NCBI GenBank assembly: GCA_003024785.1
Contig: PUQB01000005.1
Coordinates: forward strand, 973,217 to 1,037,216
Direction: 5' to 3'
DNA from: Selaginella tamariscina
Lineage: Eukaryota; Streptophyta; Lycopodiopsida; Selaginellales; Selaginellaceae
Length of the DNA stretch: 64,000 bases
Shown: piece by piece, positions 11,813 to 23,465 of the stretch
Layout of the letters: every line of letters starts with the position of its first letter
Numbering within the stretch: position 1 is the stretch's first letter
Notes under the pieces: generated by a model
Databases searched by the model: none
What the model saw: the letters and a program-made list of their open reading frames with translations, nothing else
Told to the model about the DNA's origin: nothing
Translations under genes and position numbers: made by a program

Positions 11813-13675
11813 CGGTCAAATTTTGGATCAACGTTGTGGGTCCTTGATATGCACGGATTCGACCTACTCCTCGGTCGACCCTGGCTCAGGGGTGCAAAGG
11901 TAAAGATGATTGGGAACACCAACAGATATGGTTCCGCACCAGACGGGCAATAAGGTCCATATCCACAGGCAAAACCCAGGCCCCCGCACAGAAATTTCAG
12001 GGCATTGGAGTATCAAGAGCCCGGTAGGCGCGGAGGATGGAGCGAGGGCATAACAGCGACCTTTGTAGGCCAACTTCTGGGTTGGGTCGCGCCAAGCAGG
12101 AGGCCTCACATCAGAGGCAAACCAACGTGAACAAATTAAGGATTGCAGGAGCAACCAAAGCTCGGGACTATCCAGCACTGAACGTTGGTTCACCAACCAC
12201 TAGGACAAGTCCGGAGGGCTTATGTGGACATTACCCAAGCTGAACGGCTGCCCCAATCAAGCGGAGCCACCCCAAAGCTGGTATCGATAGGGATTGACAG
12301 CTCTTTACCGGTCCTGATCCCAAAGGGAAATATCCACTACCTGAGCCAATTGGAGATCGGCCCGAGAAGTGGGGGGGGGAGAAGCTCCGGCGTAGACCCT
12401 CCCTAGTGGAAGTAGGACATGGAACCCTAGATAGGGGACATACGGGGCTAGTGTGGGGAAGAAGCGGCAGGAAAGGATCAACAGGTAAGACTGTGCAGTT
12501 AGAGCCAGGATGGGCCTCACCAGGCAGCATCAAAACCACCACAGTCTACGATAACGGACAAGTACCACGATAGACGGTCGATAGTAGCTGCACTGGTCAC
12601 CCAAATGGAGCACAAATTGAGGAGTCCCGGGGCAGAACTAGCGAACCATGGGGCGAAGCGATAGGGAAGACGGAGCAGTCGGAAGCAGGATCTCCAAAAA
12701 ACACGTGTGGCCAGCTCACAGGATCACATGGTCCACGAGGTTGGACCATAGGCGTGAGGCACGCACTACGAAGGCAATGATGGTCGAGCAGCACCATCAT
12801 TGTGTATCTAGGCGTAGGGATAGACGCGCCAGTCACCTCGGAGGACGCCACAAGGACTGCCACGACACCTACACTCGGGAAGGAGGTGCACAATGCCACA
12901 CTTCCATTACCATGACCACGGGGTGGACAGAGAGAAATCGGCCAGTGGTAATTAGAAAAATTCGCGTGCTCATCAAGGGCCAAGAATGAGCAACGGAGCT
13001 AGTATCGCCTAGGTACTCCAATTTCAAGGAATTAATCGGTAACCCGACGTTCGGCGAGTCAAGAGGCAATTGCGATTGGACGAATTCTTTGACTTCCGTG
13101 GGAGAAGTGGAGGACCCAGGATTTAATGAGAAGGCCGGACAATTTCTCCAATTAGTGGCTAGTCAAACCGGGTGTAGGGGAATACAATTCTGCATGGATG
13201 GGAGCATCGTCTTCCGCATTATGTTTGACGAACTAGCGATAGTCTTCCGGCTACCAGGGGACAGCCTAGCCCTAGGGAAATGCTCAGACACGGAAGTTCA
13301 ACGGCCCACCACCACATGAACTCATGGACTACGAGGCATACAAGCGAAGGAGGAAGCAGCCGAGTTCGTAACGCTAGTGGCCTTCATGCTCACGGGAAGA
13401 ACAAGAAGTCGGATCACCAGGCGATTGGCGAACGGTCTTTGCAGGGCGTGGAAAGAAGTTGCAATAAATTGGGCTAACTACCTTAAGCAGTACTTGATTC
13501 CGGTCTAACTAGTGAGATTCACAGAGTTTGAGCCGACACTGAGCAAAGGCTACCCACGGCTGGCCACATTGGTATTATGACTGTTAAAGGTAAAATATTA
13601 GGAGCATAGGACATCCTATTGTAGAGAGAATAAGGGTAGGAAGGTCTGTAGTAAGCATGGAAGAAAAGGTTGTGA

Positions 13676-13741
13676 AGGAGGAAATCCTTACCGAGAGGAA
13701 AGGAAAAGGAAAAGGTGAAGGAAAAGGAAAAGGTAAAGGAT
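13676..13741. repeat. GGAAAAGG purine simple repeat
   Basis: Tandem ggaaaaggtgaa / ggaaaaggtaaa units on the plus strand. Confidence 0.8.
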
Positions 13742-15537
13742 GACGTGGCGAGAGGAAGAGTAGTTAAGGGGAGTTAGGGCAACGAAGGAAGGGTCTTCAT
13801 TGAAGTTCTAGCAGGAGATAGAGGTTCTCTACACTTTGTCTCTTGTATTCATGTTAGTAATGAAAGGTGCATATTATAAGATCTTATGTGTATGTGTGTG
13901 TACTCTCAATGAATGGATCTAACAAGGCAATAGCCAAAATCCATTCTTGCCCTTGACTTCAAGAGACCAGTCATTGTGGCTTTGAGAGAAGGAGTTTTAA
14001 TATATATATGTGTGGAGAGTTGAAGGAAAGAAAGTGTGTAACCTTTCCTAAAGGTTAGGAGAAAGGAAAACCCGGTTAAACAGGAAAAAGTGGGATTTCC
14101 GGTTTTCCTGTTTAACAATGACCACAAACTCGTTTGGCCGAACGATAGTAAGAGCACCACCACCACTCCAAATGGGGGAACAGCCAGAACCCCCGGAGTC
14201 AACAGAAGAACAGGGCTCAACAGAGGAACAGGCGAAACAGGTGGAGGGTAGCCTCCTTCCGGACCAGGAATCACCAGGGTATGTAACACAGGAACCCATA
14301 CATGCGATTCCCCTTGCTATAGGATCCCCACTACCAGAATCCTCGTCAGACGCAATCGAGCAATCTAACCGAACCCAGCCAGGGAGGGAAGAAGGACAAG
14401 CCCGAGGACGAGTACGAGAGTAACTATCAACACTTTCAGGCCAACGAACGATGGACCTCCACGGTCTATATCGAGCTCGCGGGGGTCTTCAATCAGCTAG
14501 ATGAAGCCATGGTGATATTTGACGGCCTCGACCTCCAGCGGTGGCGAGGGAACACAACGACATAGTGACAGAACTCACAAAGCGACGGCAGGGAGCCCGA
14601 GAAGTTGCCCAAAGGGCTAAGGAGCTACTGAGTGAAGGGGGCCGAATGTGTATGTTGACAATGAAGAGAACAAAGGACGCCTAGGAAAGCTGGAGTGAAA
14701 GGAGGGCGAAATTCCAGTGGTTGTACAGTGAGTGCGAAACTCTCCTAGGGCTACTCAACAATGACCAGTACGCCCGCAGCTGGGTCACAGCCAGAAGGGA
14801 ACAACAGATACAGAAATGCAAAGCTCGGTTAGAACGAAGGTGTGGGGAGCTCGCTGAGGCACAAGCAGAACTAATGGCGGTCAGAAGGGAGTTACTAACA
14901 AAGACTCAACTCTCCAAAACCATTACCACACCTACAACCAGCCAACCGGGACCCCTACTCAGGAAGCCAGAAGCGAGCACCACCAGGCCAGCCGGCTCAG
15001 GACAGGACTCAGCCCGGACCATCAGGGAGCTAGAGGTACATACCCAGCTATAGGCCCAACTCCTTGTGGTAAGGGAACAAGAGTTACAATACTCCCGAAA
15101 AAGGATGCAGGACCTGGAGGATCAGCTCCAGCAAGCTCGAGAGCAATAGACAGGGTCTGAGGCAAAGCTCCGAAGGGTGATTGCGCTACGAGAGGCAACC
15201 ATCACCACATTAAAGACCACGCTAGCGGCAACAGAGAGCGAAATCGCCATGTACCAGGAGCTCCAAGGGGCAGATAACTAGGGCACATGGCCCGAGGACG
15301 TGCCAACGAATAAGTCCGGGCATTTGGTTGATGGTGGCCAGACACCGTCACACGGCCAGCCGGCAAAACGTCCACCGGCGCGGATGAGTGACGAGACAAA
15401 GCACCGGACAAGGGAGGTACTTTAGGTACGGACTGATGGCGACCAATGTTAGGCAGCGGCATAACTAGGCGAAGATCCAATCATCTGGACCAGCTACCCA
15501 AGGTATGAAGGACATCACGCTTGGGGAGGCGCATAAA

Positions 15538-15960
15538 TGTGACAGGTAGGACTCTGTCACCAGGCGGCAGACCAATGGGAGAGCGCCACCTGTAGCTAGG
15601 GTCTAGCAGTAGGTACCCACTATATAAGCCGGAAGGCGAATAGTGGGTCGGGGTAGTCAAGTCTGCGTCTTATATCTTGTTCCACTGTCGGAGATAGCTG
15701 TACTCAGATAGGCATCTTCCTTCTATTTACCTCACAAGCAGGCGTTCCCCGCTTGCCCGACTCCTGGGCCCCGCAATCCTCTCTGCCCAGTCATCTCAGT
15801 CGAACTCCCCCTTACTTGTATATGGACCCTCGCGGCGTCCGGGTAAAGGCCAACCAATACCTTCCATCACTCCTGAGGTAAGGCCTGGTTTGCCGGCTGA
15901 ACCCCCAGGGTTGGACGCTCTCAACAGCGTCATGGCGACCACTATAGCTTCCTGAGAAGC
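15538..15960 (+). repeat. Possible LTR of the GC-rich retroelement
   Basis: It starts near tgtgacaggtagg, has a TATA box at about 15,620 and a C-rich leader with a gtaag site, and ends near ctctcaaca. No second copy exists in the window, so the borders are guesses. Confidence 0.35.
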
Positions 15961-16174
15961 ATCACATCTGGCCTGCGGAGTCCCCGACGACCAAAATTTT
16001 CTAATATTAAAGGAAAAATCTTTAAATATATGTTTGAAGACATAATATTCTTTAGAATATTCTATTTTGTAATTGACCTTTTAATAAATTATAACATTCA
16101 TGGACCAAAAATTAATAACATTATAAAGTAGAAGGTATGAAATTATATAATATTACACTCCTACACACATAAAC

Positions 16175-16258
<84 letters not shown>

Positions 16259-16283
16259 GTGTGTGTGTGTGTGTGTGTGTGTA
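16175..16283. repeat. (TA)n then (GT)n microsatellite
   Basis: About 80 bp of TA repeat is followed by about 26 bp of GT repeat, directly before palindrome array 1. The inner element has a similar tract at 28,283-28,350 beside array 2. Confidence 0.95.
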
Positions 16284-16285
16284 GC

Positions 16286-17041
16286 GGGGGATTAATCCCG
16301 CCGCTCTTTGGTTAGCCTCGCAAGCGGAGGGATTAATTCCGCTACCGAGGCCCTTTATGCAGGTCATGAGTGGCGGGATTAATCTCTCCGCCCTTCAAGC
16401 AAGCTATTTGGTTAGCCTCATAAGCAGCAGGATTAATCCTGCCACCCATGAGGCTAACCGAAGAGTGGCGGGATTAATCCCGCCAGATACCACACAGGGC
16501 ATAGGCGTGCGGCAGGATTAAGCCTACCGCCCATGGTCAGAGTGCTGGGCCTAGGAGGCGGGATTAATCCCGTCACCTACGCATGCCCTGTGCGAAATCC
16601 AACGGGATTTATCCCGCCGCCAATGGCCTGTTTAAAGGGCCTAGGCGGCGGGATTAATCCTGTTGGATTCTGCACAGGGCATGGGCGTGCGACAGGATTA
16701 ATCCCACCGACCCTTCTATGCCTGGTGGAGGGATGAATCCCGCCACCCTTTTTTTTTCCTCCATTAGTGAGTCAAACCAATCCCAAATGTCTGAGACATA
16801 GAAGGTTTACAACATACCAATGGAGAGATTAAGAAGGGTGGGATTCATTTCACCATCCCTTACATGGTGGGCGAGATTAATCCCACCTTTTGGAGCCACT
16901 GAAGGGGTGTGCCAAATAAATCATGCCCAGTTCTCTTGAACCGAGAAGGGTGGCAGATTAATCCTCACATCTATTAGGGTCCAGAAAGGTGGCGAGATTA
17001 ATCCCGCCACCATTTCAAGAGGTGGCGAGATAATCCCGCCC
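16286..17041. repeat. Palindrome array 1 (about 17 copies of GGCGGGATTAATCCCGCC)
   Basis: About seventeen copies, many imperfect, of an 18-bp self-complementary core occur roughly every 40-46 bp; the copy at about 16,465 is perfect. Spacers also come in inverted pairs (for example tttggttagcctc and gaggctaacc). At 16,757-16,828 one interval is a hairpin, cctccattagt...accaatggag, also found twice in array 2. The array ends about 355 bp before the start of the ParB/methylase-like gene. Confidence 0.92.
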
Positions 17042-17146
17042 ACCTTACATGTGAATATATATGTGTATTAGTATATATAAGTTGCATATTCATTTTATTT
17101 TTATCATCTTATCATAATATTTCGAGTAAAAGCCTGATAAAATTAT

Positions 17147-17225
17147 CCAAAGCTCACATTTGTGGTGGTTCTAAAACCAAATGTTATCTGTCTTTTGCAC
17201 TATCACAAACGTGAGCTTTGGACAG
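17147..17225. promoter_or_regulatory. Inverted repeat upstream of the ParB/methylase-like gene (outer copy)
   Basis: Arms ccaaagctcacatttgtg (17,147-17,164) and cacaaacgtgagctttgg (17,204-17,223) flank about 39 bp. The same structure is kept in the inner copy at 26,544-26,626. The role is unknown; its position between array and gene suggests a regulatory or transposition site. Confidence 0.6.
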
Positions 17226-17396
17226 TTAATCCGTCCACTTCTCTCTGAGACAAAGGAGGTGTATGTGAATTTATCAGTGTATTATTTTTGTATATTCGGG
17301 TTTATACAAGTGTGTGTGCGTTTTTATATGATTTGTATTCATAGTGTATTATTTTGCAGAAGGACGATTTGATCAAAAGGAGATTCAGTCATTAGT

Positions 17397-20300
17397 ATGG
17401 AGTCGTCGTCAAATTCTGGGTAAGAATTAAAATAAAATTTTATATTCGGATATGTGCTTGAAACTAATCATTTTTGTATTCAGATGTGGAATTGAGGTAC
17501 ATTGAAGACGAGAGCAGGAGAAGAGATGGGCAGGGGGATTCTGGAATCAACTTGGTATTTTCAAACTAAACGGGAAGCGCATTGGAACAACCATGGTTGT
17601 GTCAAACTAACCTCTGTCACATCGCATGGACAAGCAAAACAATGGAAAGTAGATGTGCTAGTCAAGCATCCGAAAGCATGCTAAACCCAGATTGAACGAT
17701 GCTCGACACATATGCCTTGTTCCATCCAATGTCACGTTCTCGGATCCAGAGGTCGCCAGTTACAACATTAATTCGGGTGGTCTTGTCGACTTGTGGATAA
17801 TGATGTTCACGTGTTCACTAATGATGTTGACTGGAGTTCTTCTTCAACTCAACGAAAGCCCATCTATGGAGGGGATCCAATTAGATCTACTTCGAAGATC
17901 TTCAGACTCATCGAGTAGGTGTATTTCAGCAGATTGCTTCACAATACAGAACATCACAAGTGGAGCAATCGTCCCTCTTCACATTGAAGAAGAACACAGT
18001 GACATCATAAGAGAGATTGAGAGGGTGGCTCGGTCTCAGGTTCTTTACAGATCACGTTCAATTTGCTTAGAAAACTTTCGGGAGCTGGAAGAGTGTGCCG
18101 AGAACATTAGAACAGCATCAATCGGGGATCACACATGTTGATTCGGATCGTAAAAAAAATCATCAGTTGTTTTGTCAGCTGCACCTGTGGCATCCCATGC
18201 TGCAATAAGCCACAAGGAAATGATGTTGGATGATAGGATTTATAGTGTAGGGTTAAGTATTGCAGCGTCAACCCAAACTTCAATTACAGGCCACTCAACC
18301 AGGAACGTGTAGCTGAGCTCATGGAGAAGATGAAGGACGACAATTCTTACACCGTTCCATATAATGTGTTTTGTGCCATACTACGAAAGAAACAAAGGCG
18401 CTGACAAAGTGTGGATCACAACACCAGAACAAATCATGAAGATTCAGACGGAGAATAGAAAATCAATCAAGTACTACATCATTAGTGGCCAGCACACAAT
18501 AACGGCAGCCAACGACTTCTCGATGAACACAACAAAGGAACGATGGCAACAGCATACCCGTGAGAAGCTGACGAAAAGATCCGTTTTTAAGCCGAATCTC
18601 ACAATCGAGCAGTACCATAAGTTATCGGCGGAATGGGACGCTGCCGACACCAACCACTACAACAGCAAAATATGGGAGAAGTTCAAACACACGCGAGCTG
18701 TGGGAATCTCTTCAGCGACCACAAAGAGCTACTGCAGGAATACACAATGTGCGATGTACCGGGTAAGTAAATTGTTGGGCGGGATTTATCTCGCCGGTAT
18801 ATTAATCTGTCTTTTTTTTCAGAGAGTTGAAGAAATTGTAGCAGTTGATTTTGCCCAGGTGGGCGGGAAGGAAACATCCTTTTTGATGATGTTGATTTCT
18901 TGTCCCGAGGATAGGATCTTTGCCAAATGGTTGGGGATTATGGAATCCTTTTCAAAAGGAACACTGAAGAAGAAGCAGACAAGTGAAGGGAGCCCTCAGA
19001 GAAGTCTGCAAAGAAACCCAGTAAGACGCCGAAGGCTAAGTCTGTTCAATCTACAAAGGATGTAGACAACGATTTCAAGCTCACATGGTTGAAGCCTTTA
19101 AATGGAACAACGATGGAGGAGATGGAAGTCTTGGCTGATTTGGTGATTGATGGCAAACTACAGATTAACAACAGCAGCCCCACCTCTCCTTTTCATCTCA
19201 AGGCAATGGAGTTGAAGACGGTCAGGCACTTCAAGGAGTGGTTGGGAATACACTGCCACAAACTGGGTTGGACCTCGGCTTCAACATACGAAGAGGTCAG
19301 CAAATATTTGCATGTGACAAACGATGATATGCTTGTCGAATGGGTGAATCAATCGGAAGATCTGGGCAAGAATCTATTGCACGCCAACGCCAAAAAGGAG
19401 AACATTGCGATGATTCTCTTATGGCAGTCCTTCAGCAGCGGAGAACCGAGTTGAACCTTATAAAGGAATGCTACGAATCACGACAAGCCCTACAGATGTT
19501 TGTTGTTGGATTCGGAGACTTTATGGGGTAACATCACTGCTTGTAGGAAACCGTTTCAATTGTTCGTGATGGATCGGCGGGTGTCAAAAAATCCTTCGAC
19601 AGACAGACACTAGAGGATTTGGTGGAGAAACTTAGCCGTGCAAGCATGTACAAAGAAGGTATTTATTATTGAATTCATGCTTGCACTCTTCACTGATATT
19701 ACGTTTTCAGGTATTTATTTCTTGATTCTTGCTCATGTCACCGATACTTTTGCCTTTGCCTTTGCCAAGAAGAATAAACATCGTTGGACAGGATTTTATA
19801 TGAATGATGCTGATCCGAAGTGCATTGATACGGTTGTTCACTTGGTTGTTAGGAATGCGCCAAACAATTTCAAACTTCCAAATGACTGGCCAGGCATCTG
19901 TTTGCACTCCAACGGCCTGAACCTCCATCATACACAGGACGTATTCGGCAATGTACGTTATCCAAACATTACAAGTCAAGCGGCACGGAGCATCGTCAAC
20001 TTGATCAGGGTCCTCACAGTGATGCATGGGTTTTTGACTACTGCACTAGGGGGTCCGTCTTGAAGGAGTGTTACCTTCGGGATACATTGTGTTTGCCGTT
20101 GAAAAGGATAAGACCATGGTTGAGGACCTGAACAAGTGGATAGAGAGGTTCTCAACTGACTACCCCAACAAACCCACAGGAGTATTTGGAAAGTTCCCTC
20201 CGAGAAGTGCGATAGCTCTGAAGACGAATCTGGTTCAATGTCGGAGTCTGAGGACAAACTTCAATCAGATATTAGACCAGAAGTTATCTCGAGGAGTACA

Positions 20301-20430
20301 GAACATTCACCACTCCATTACCCATGGAAACATCAACAGAGATAGAAGATCATGAACCATCTCACAAGCGGCTAGACCTTCTTCGCCTCACTCAGAAGGT
20401 AATAGCGAAGAAGAATTGTTAATGAGTTCT
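17397..20430 (+). pseudogene. ParB-like / DNA-methylase-like fusion gene, outer copy, decayed
   Basis: This is the same gene as the minus-strand copy at 23,466-26,399 and can be followed along its whole length. The reading frame is broken repeatedly (for example around 17,685, 18,140-18,360, 19,065, 19,455 and 20,040). The ParB-like phrase SGQHTITAA is retained at about 18,485-18,515. The SAM-site-like region is degraded (a shift around 20,010 turns it into unrelated residues). Introns are in the same places, including the one at about 18,763-18,823 that contains a palindrome core. Because the inner copy is more intact, this one is called a pseudogene. Confidence 0.75.
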
Positions 20431-20639
20431 TAGAGTGACGAATAGTTGTAAATGAGTGTAACATAAGGCATTTTTGTATATTTCGTTTATATTTGTACAG
20501 AAAATAAATTCTCAAGGATTAATGAAGCTTTTAGTTCAAACATGGGTCACCACATTAACAAGGTAAATAATATACCTTGATAATTTTAAGGTCAGCTAAT
20601 TATCATTTTGCAGATGTAATGAAACATTGAGAACATGGA

Positions 20640-21561
20640 TTTTCAGCATTGCATGAGGTAAGAGAGGGGTTTGGCGACAATTTCTTGTGCCACATGTCAG
20701 AATGACAGAGTTCATGCAGGAAATGGATAATAATGCAGCTCAAAACATCGTTACCATGGGGCCACTTCAGTTTTTTCATCATCATTTTTATTGGCTTCAG
20801 TTCCGAAATCAATTTCTTCAGCTGCAATATCTGAATCTTGTAAGGATGATGTACAATTAAATGATAAAGGGATAGGCAACGATATATGTCAAGATAAATG
20901 TGAAAGGGAGCAAACAAGTGATTTGCAAAGTATTCAAGAGGCAACGCTATCCCATGTTACTCATGGCCATATTGTGTTGTTGGATGTCAATGGTGTTCTG
21001 CTTCATCGACAAAGGCCCGAGGATAGGAAAAAAGAAATCAAACAAGGAGATTTCATTCCTTGTCATGCGATATGATATTATTTTTCGTCCAGGGTTGGAT
21101 TCTCTTTCAAAAGCTTAAGGAGATGGGTGCGCTTGTGGGGATTTGGTCATGCATGCAGATTACAACTTGACACCGCTGTTGAATTTGCTTAAGAAACATT
21201 GTAGTGTTGTAGAAGAGGTGATTTCGTAAAAATTGAATTTTTGACCAACAAGTATGTTATAAACCTCTTGAATTTCATAATATAAAAAGGAAAGCAAGCC
21301 ATACTTCTTCAAGAATGAAAGATTAATTGGCTTCATAGGGATATCAATCATTAAGGATAATGAAGAACGCACATATCTTAGTGGTAAATGACTCTCCTCA
21401 GAAGGCTATGCTTAACCAAAACATTGCTTGTATCCATCCAATCACTTTCAACCATATTCTGATACCAATACCATGGATGAGCTGGTGAACTACTTGGATA
21501 CGTGCCTTAGAAAGAAGAATCTCGACAACTTTTGTGAACAATATCCACTATATCAAACATT
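20640..21561 (+). pseudogene. FCP1/NIF-type HAD phosphatase-like gene, outer copy, interrupted
   Basis: It encodes the same protein as 21,850-22,934 (minus): VLLDVNGVLLHRQRP and IIFRPGLDSL are clear. There is a frame problem around 21,070 (a short stretch of the inner copy is missing) and in the segment near 21,225. The coding sequence ends abruptly at 21,561 after CATT, where the inner transposon is inserted. The missing C-terminal part lies at 36,039-36,330. Confidence 0.8.
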
Positions 21562-21588
21562 ATGCACGTTGTAACTAAAGTGGGCATG
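21562..21588. repeat. Left terminal inverted repeat of inner transposon
   Basis: It begins ATGCACGTTGTAACTAAA and continues gtgggcatg. The same end, with one or two changes, closes the outer element at 36,595-36,621. Confidence 0.88.
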
Positions 21589-21849
21589 ATACGTGAAAAT
21601 GGGAATATAAAATAAATTACTAATTAATACTTAAGTTTTAATTATTAATTAATCATTTAATTAATATGTAATTAAGCCTTAAATATTAATTAATTAATTA
21701 ATTAATCCTTCAATAACCTTACTTAGTAAGGAATATTCCTAAAATATCTTAGAATATTCATATTATTCTAAAAATAGTTTACAATAATGAAGAAATACTA
21801 TCAAACATAATTACAAATGAAATCATTTTCTTATCAACATATTAATTTT

Positions 21850-22934
21850 TTATAAATACTTTCTTTCTATCATACAAAGAAATCTTTTCATTTTGTCTAA
21901 ATCATCACTCTCCGGATTAATCAAATCATTTTGGTCAATATCTTGATGTTGTTGCCACCACTTAACACTCTCACGAATGCAATTGGGAGTTGCCATCCTT
22001 GTTAATACATAAAATGTGATAAGAGAAGGTCTGCATAAAGGCTCATCTAAAAACTGACGTTCCTTAAGAATAATATTATAAAGCGCCCGGTTGCTATCCT
22101 TCATTTTATAAAATTCAATATCACGAGAAAGAAAAGCTTCAGGAAATGTATGATACAGTGGATACTGCTCACAAAAATTTTCGAGATTCTTCTTTCTGAG
22201 GCACGTATCCAAGTAGTTCACTAGCTCATCCATGATATCGGTATCAGAATATGGATCGAAAGTGATTAGATAAATACAAGCAATGTTTTGGTTGAGCATA
22301 GCCTTCTGAGGAGAGTCGTCTACTACTAAGATATGTGCATTCTTCGTTATCCTTAAGCGACTGATCTCCCCATGAGTCCCAATTATTCTTTCATTCTTGA
22401 AGAAGTATGGCTTGCTTTCCTTTCTTATATTGTGAAATTCGAGAGGTTTATGACACATTCGCTGGTCAAAATCCAATCTTTACGAATCACCTCTTCTGCA
22501 ACACTACAATGTTTCTTAAGTAAACTCAATAGCGGTGTTAAGTTATGAATCTGCATGCATGACCAAATCCCCACAAGCGCACCCATCTCCTTAAGCTTTT
22601 GAAAGAGACGATCCAACCCTGGACGAAAAATAATATCATATCGAAATTTACCATGACAAGGAATGAAATCTCCTTGTTTGATTTCTGTTTTTCTATCCTG
22701 GGGCCTTTGTCGATGAAGCAGAACACCATTGACATCCAACAACACAATATGGCCATGAGTAACATGAGATAGCGTTGCCTCTTGAATACTTTGCAAATCA
22801 CTTGTTTGCTCCCTTTCACATTTATCCGTTGCCACTATTTCGTTGCCTATCCCTTCATCATTTAATTGTACATCATCCTTATAAGATTCAGATATTGCAT
22901 GCGCTGAAGAAATTGATTTCGGAACTGAAGCCAA
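21850..22934 (-). CDS. FCP1/NIF-type HAD phosphatase-like protein (transposon cargo)
   Basis: The product belongs to the FCP1/SCP-like HAD group. What is seen: a first motif LLDVNGVLL (about 22,740), R-x-G region IIFRPGLDRL, a second-motif-like GIWSCM, a DQRMC motif, and a last motif VVDDSPQKAMLN. Catalytic HAD phosphatases of this group normally have DxDx(T/V); here the second Asp is Asn (DVNG). Plant relatives with D-x-N are known, so this may be a family trait and not a break. The frame shifts by one base near 22,478, splitting the gene into two overlapping frames. No ATG precedes the conserved part in frame, so an upstream exon (towards 23,080) is likely. It ends at a stop at 21,850. The neighbour upstream is the ParB/methylase-like gene on the same strand. 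Confidence 0.72.
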
Positions 22935-23465
22935 TAAAAATGATGATGCAAAAACTGAAGTGGCCCCATGGTAACGATGTTTTGAGCTGCATTATTATCC
23001 ATTTCCTGCATGAACTCTGTCATTCTGACATGTGGCACAAGAAATTATCGCCAAACCCCTCTCTTACCTCATGGCAATGCTGAAATCCATGTTCTCAATT
23101 ATTTCATTACATCTGCAAAATGATAATTAGCTGACCTTAAAATTATCAAGGTATATTATTTACCTTGTTAATGTGTGACCCATGTTTGAACTAAAAGCTT
23201 CATTAATCCTTGAGAATTTATTTTCTGTACAAATATAAAAGAAATATACAAAAATGCCTTATGTTACACTCATTTACAACTATTCATCACTCTATCAATT
23301 CATTATCAATTCTTCTTCGCTATTACCTTCTGAATGAGGCGAAGAAGGTCTAAGCCGCTTGTGAGATGGTTCAAGATCTTCTGCATCTTCTATTGATGTT
23401 TCCATGGGTCCTGGAGTGTGCGAATGTTCTGTACTCCTCGAGATAACTTCCGGTCTAATATCTGA

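Larger units (their letters stand above)
11815..15994 (+). mobile_element. GC-rich retroelement remnant (family uncertain)
   Basis: The base composition changes sharply here. At 11,840-11,915 the plus strand encodes LDMHGFDLLLGRPWLRGAKVK, split by no stop, which resembles the end of a retropepsin (FDLLLGRPWL). Frames at 13,089-13,490 are open but unrecognised. 14,721-15,270 encodes a glutamine- and arginine-rich coiled coil with stops, gag-like in character. A TATA box (ctatataagcc, about 15,620) and flanking GC-rich sequence at about 15,538-15,960 look like an LTR, but I cannot find its partner. It is truncated at 15,994 where the DNA transposon begins. Confidence 0.5.
15995..21561 (+). mobile_element. 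Outer copy of large DNA transposon, left part (truncated)
   Basis: 15,995-16,140 is the reverse complement of the inner element's right end region (about 35,800-35,965), but the last ~70 bp with the terminal repeat are missing. Then follow a microsatellite, palindrome array 1, the ParB/methylase-like gene and the phosphatase gene, in the same relative order as in the inner element but inverted with respect to it. The transposase gene and array 3 of the inner copy are absent, so this is an internal-deletion derivative. It stops at 21,561 inside the phosphatase gene, at the CATT target duplication, and resumes at 36,039. Confidence 0.82.
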
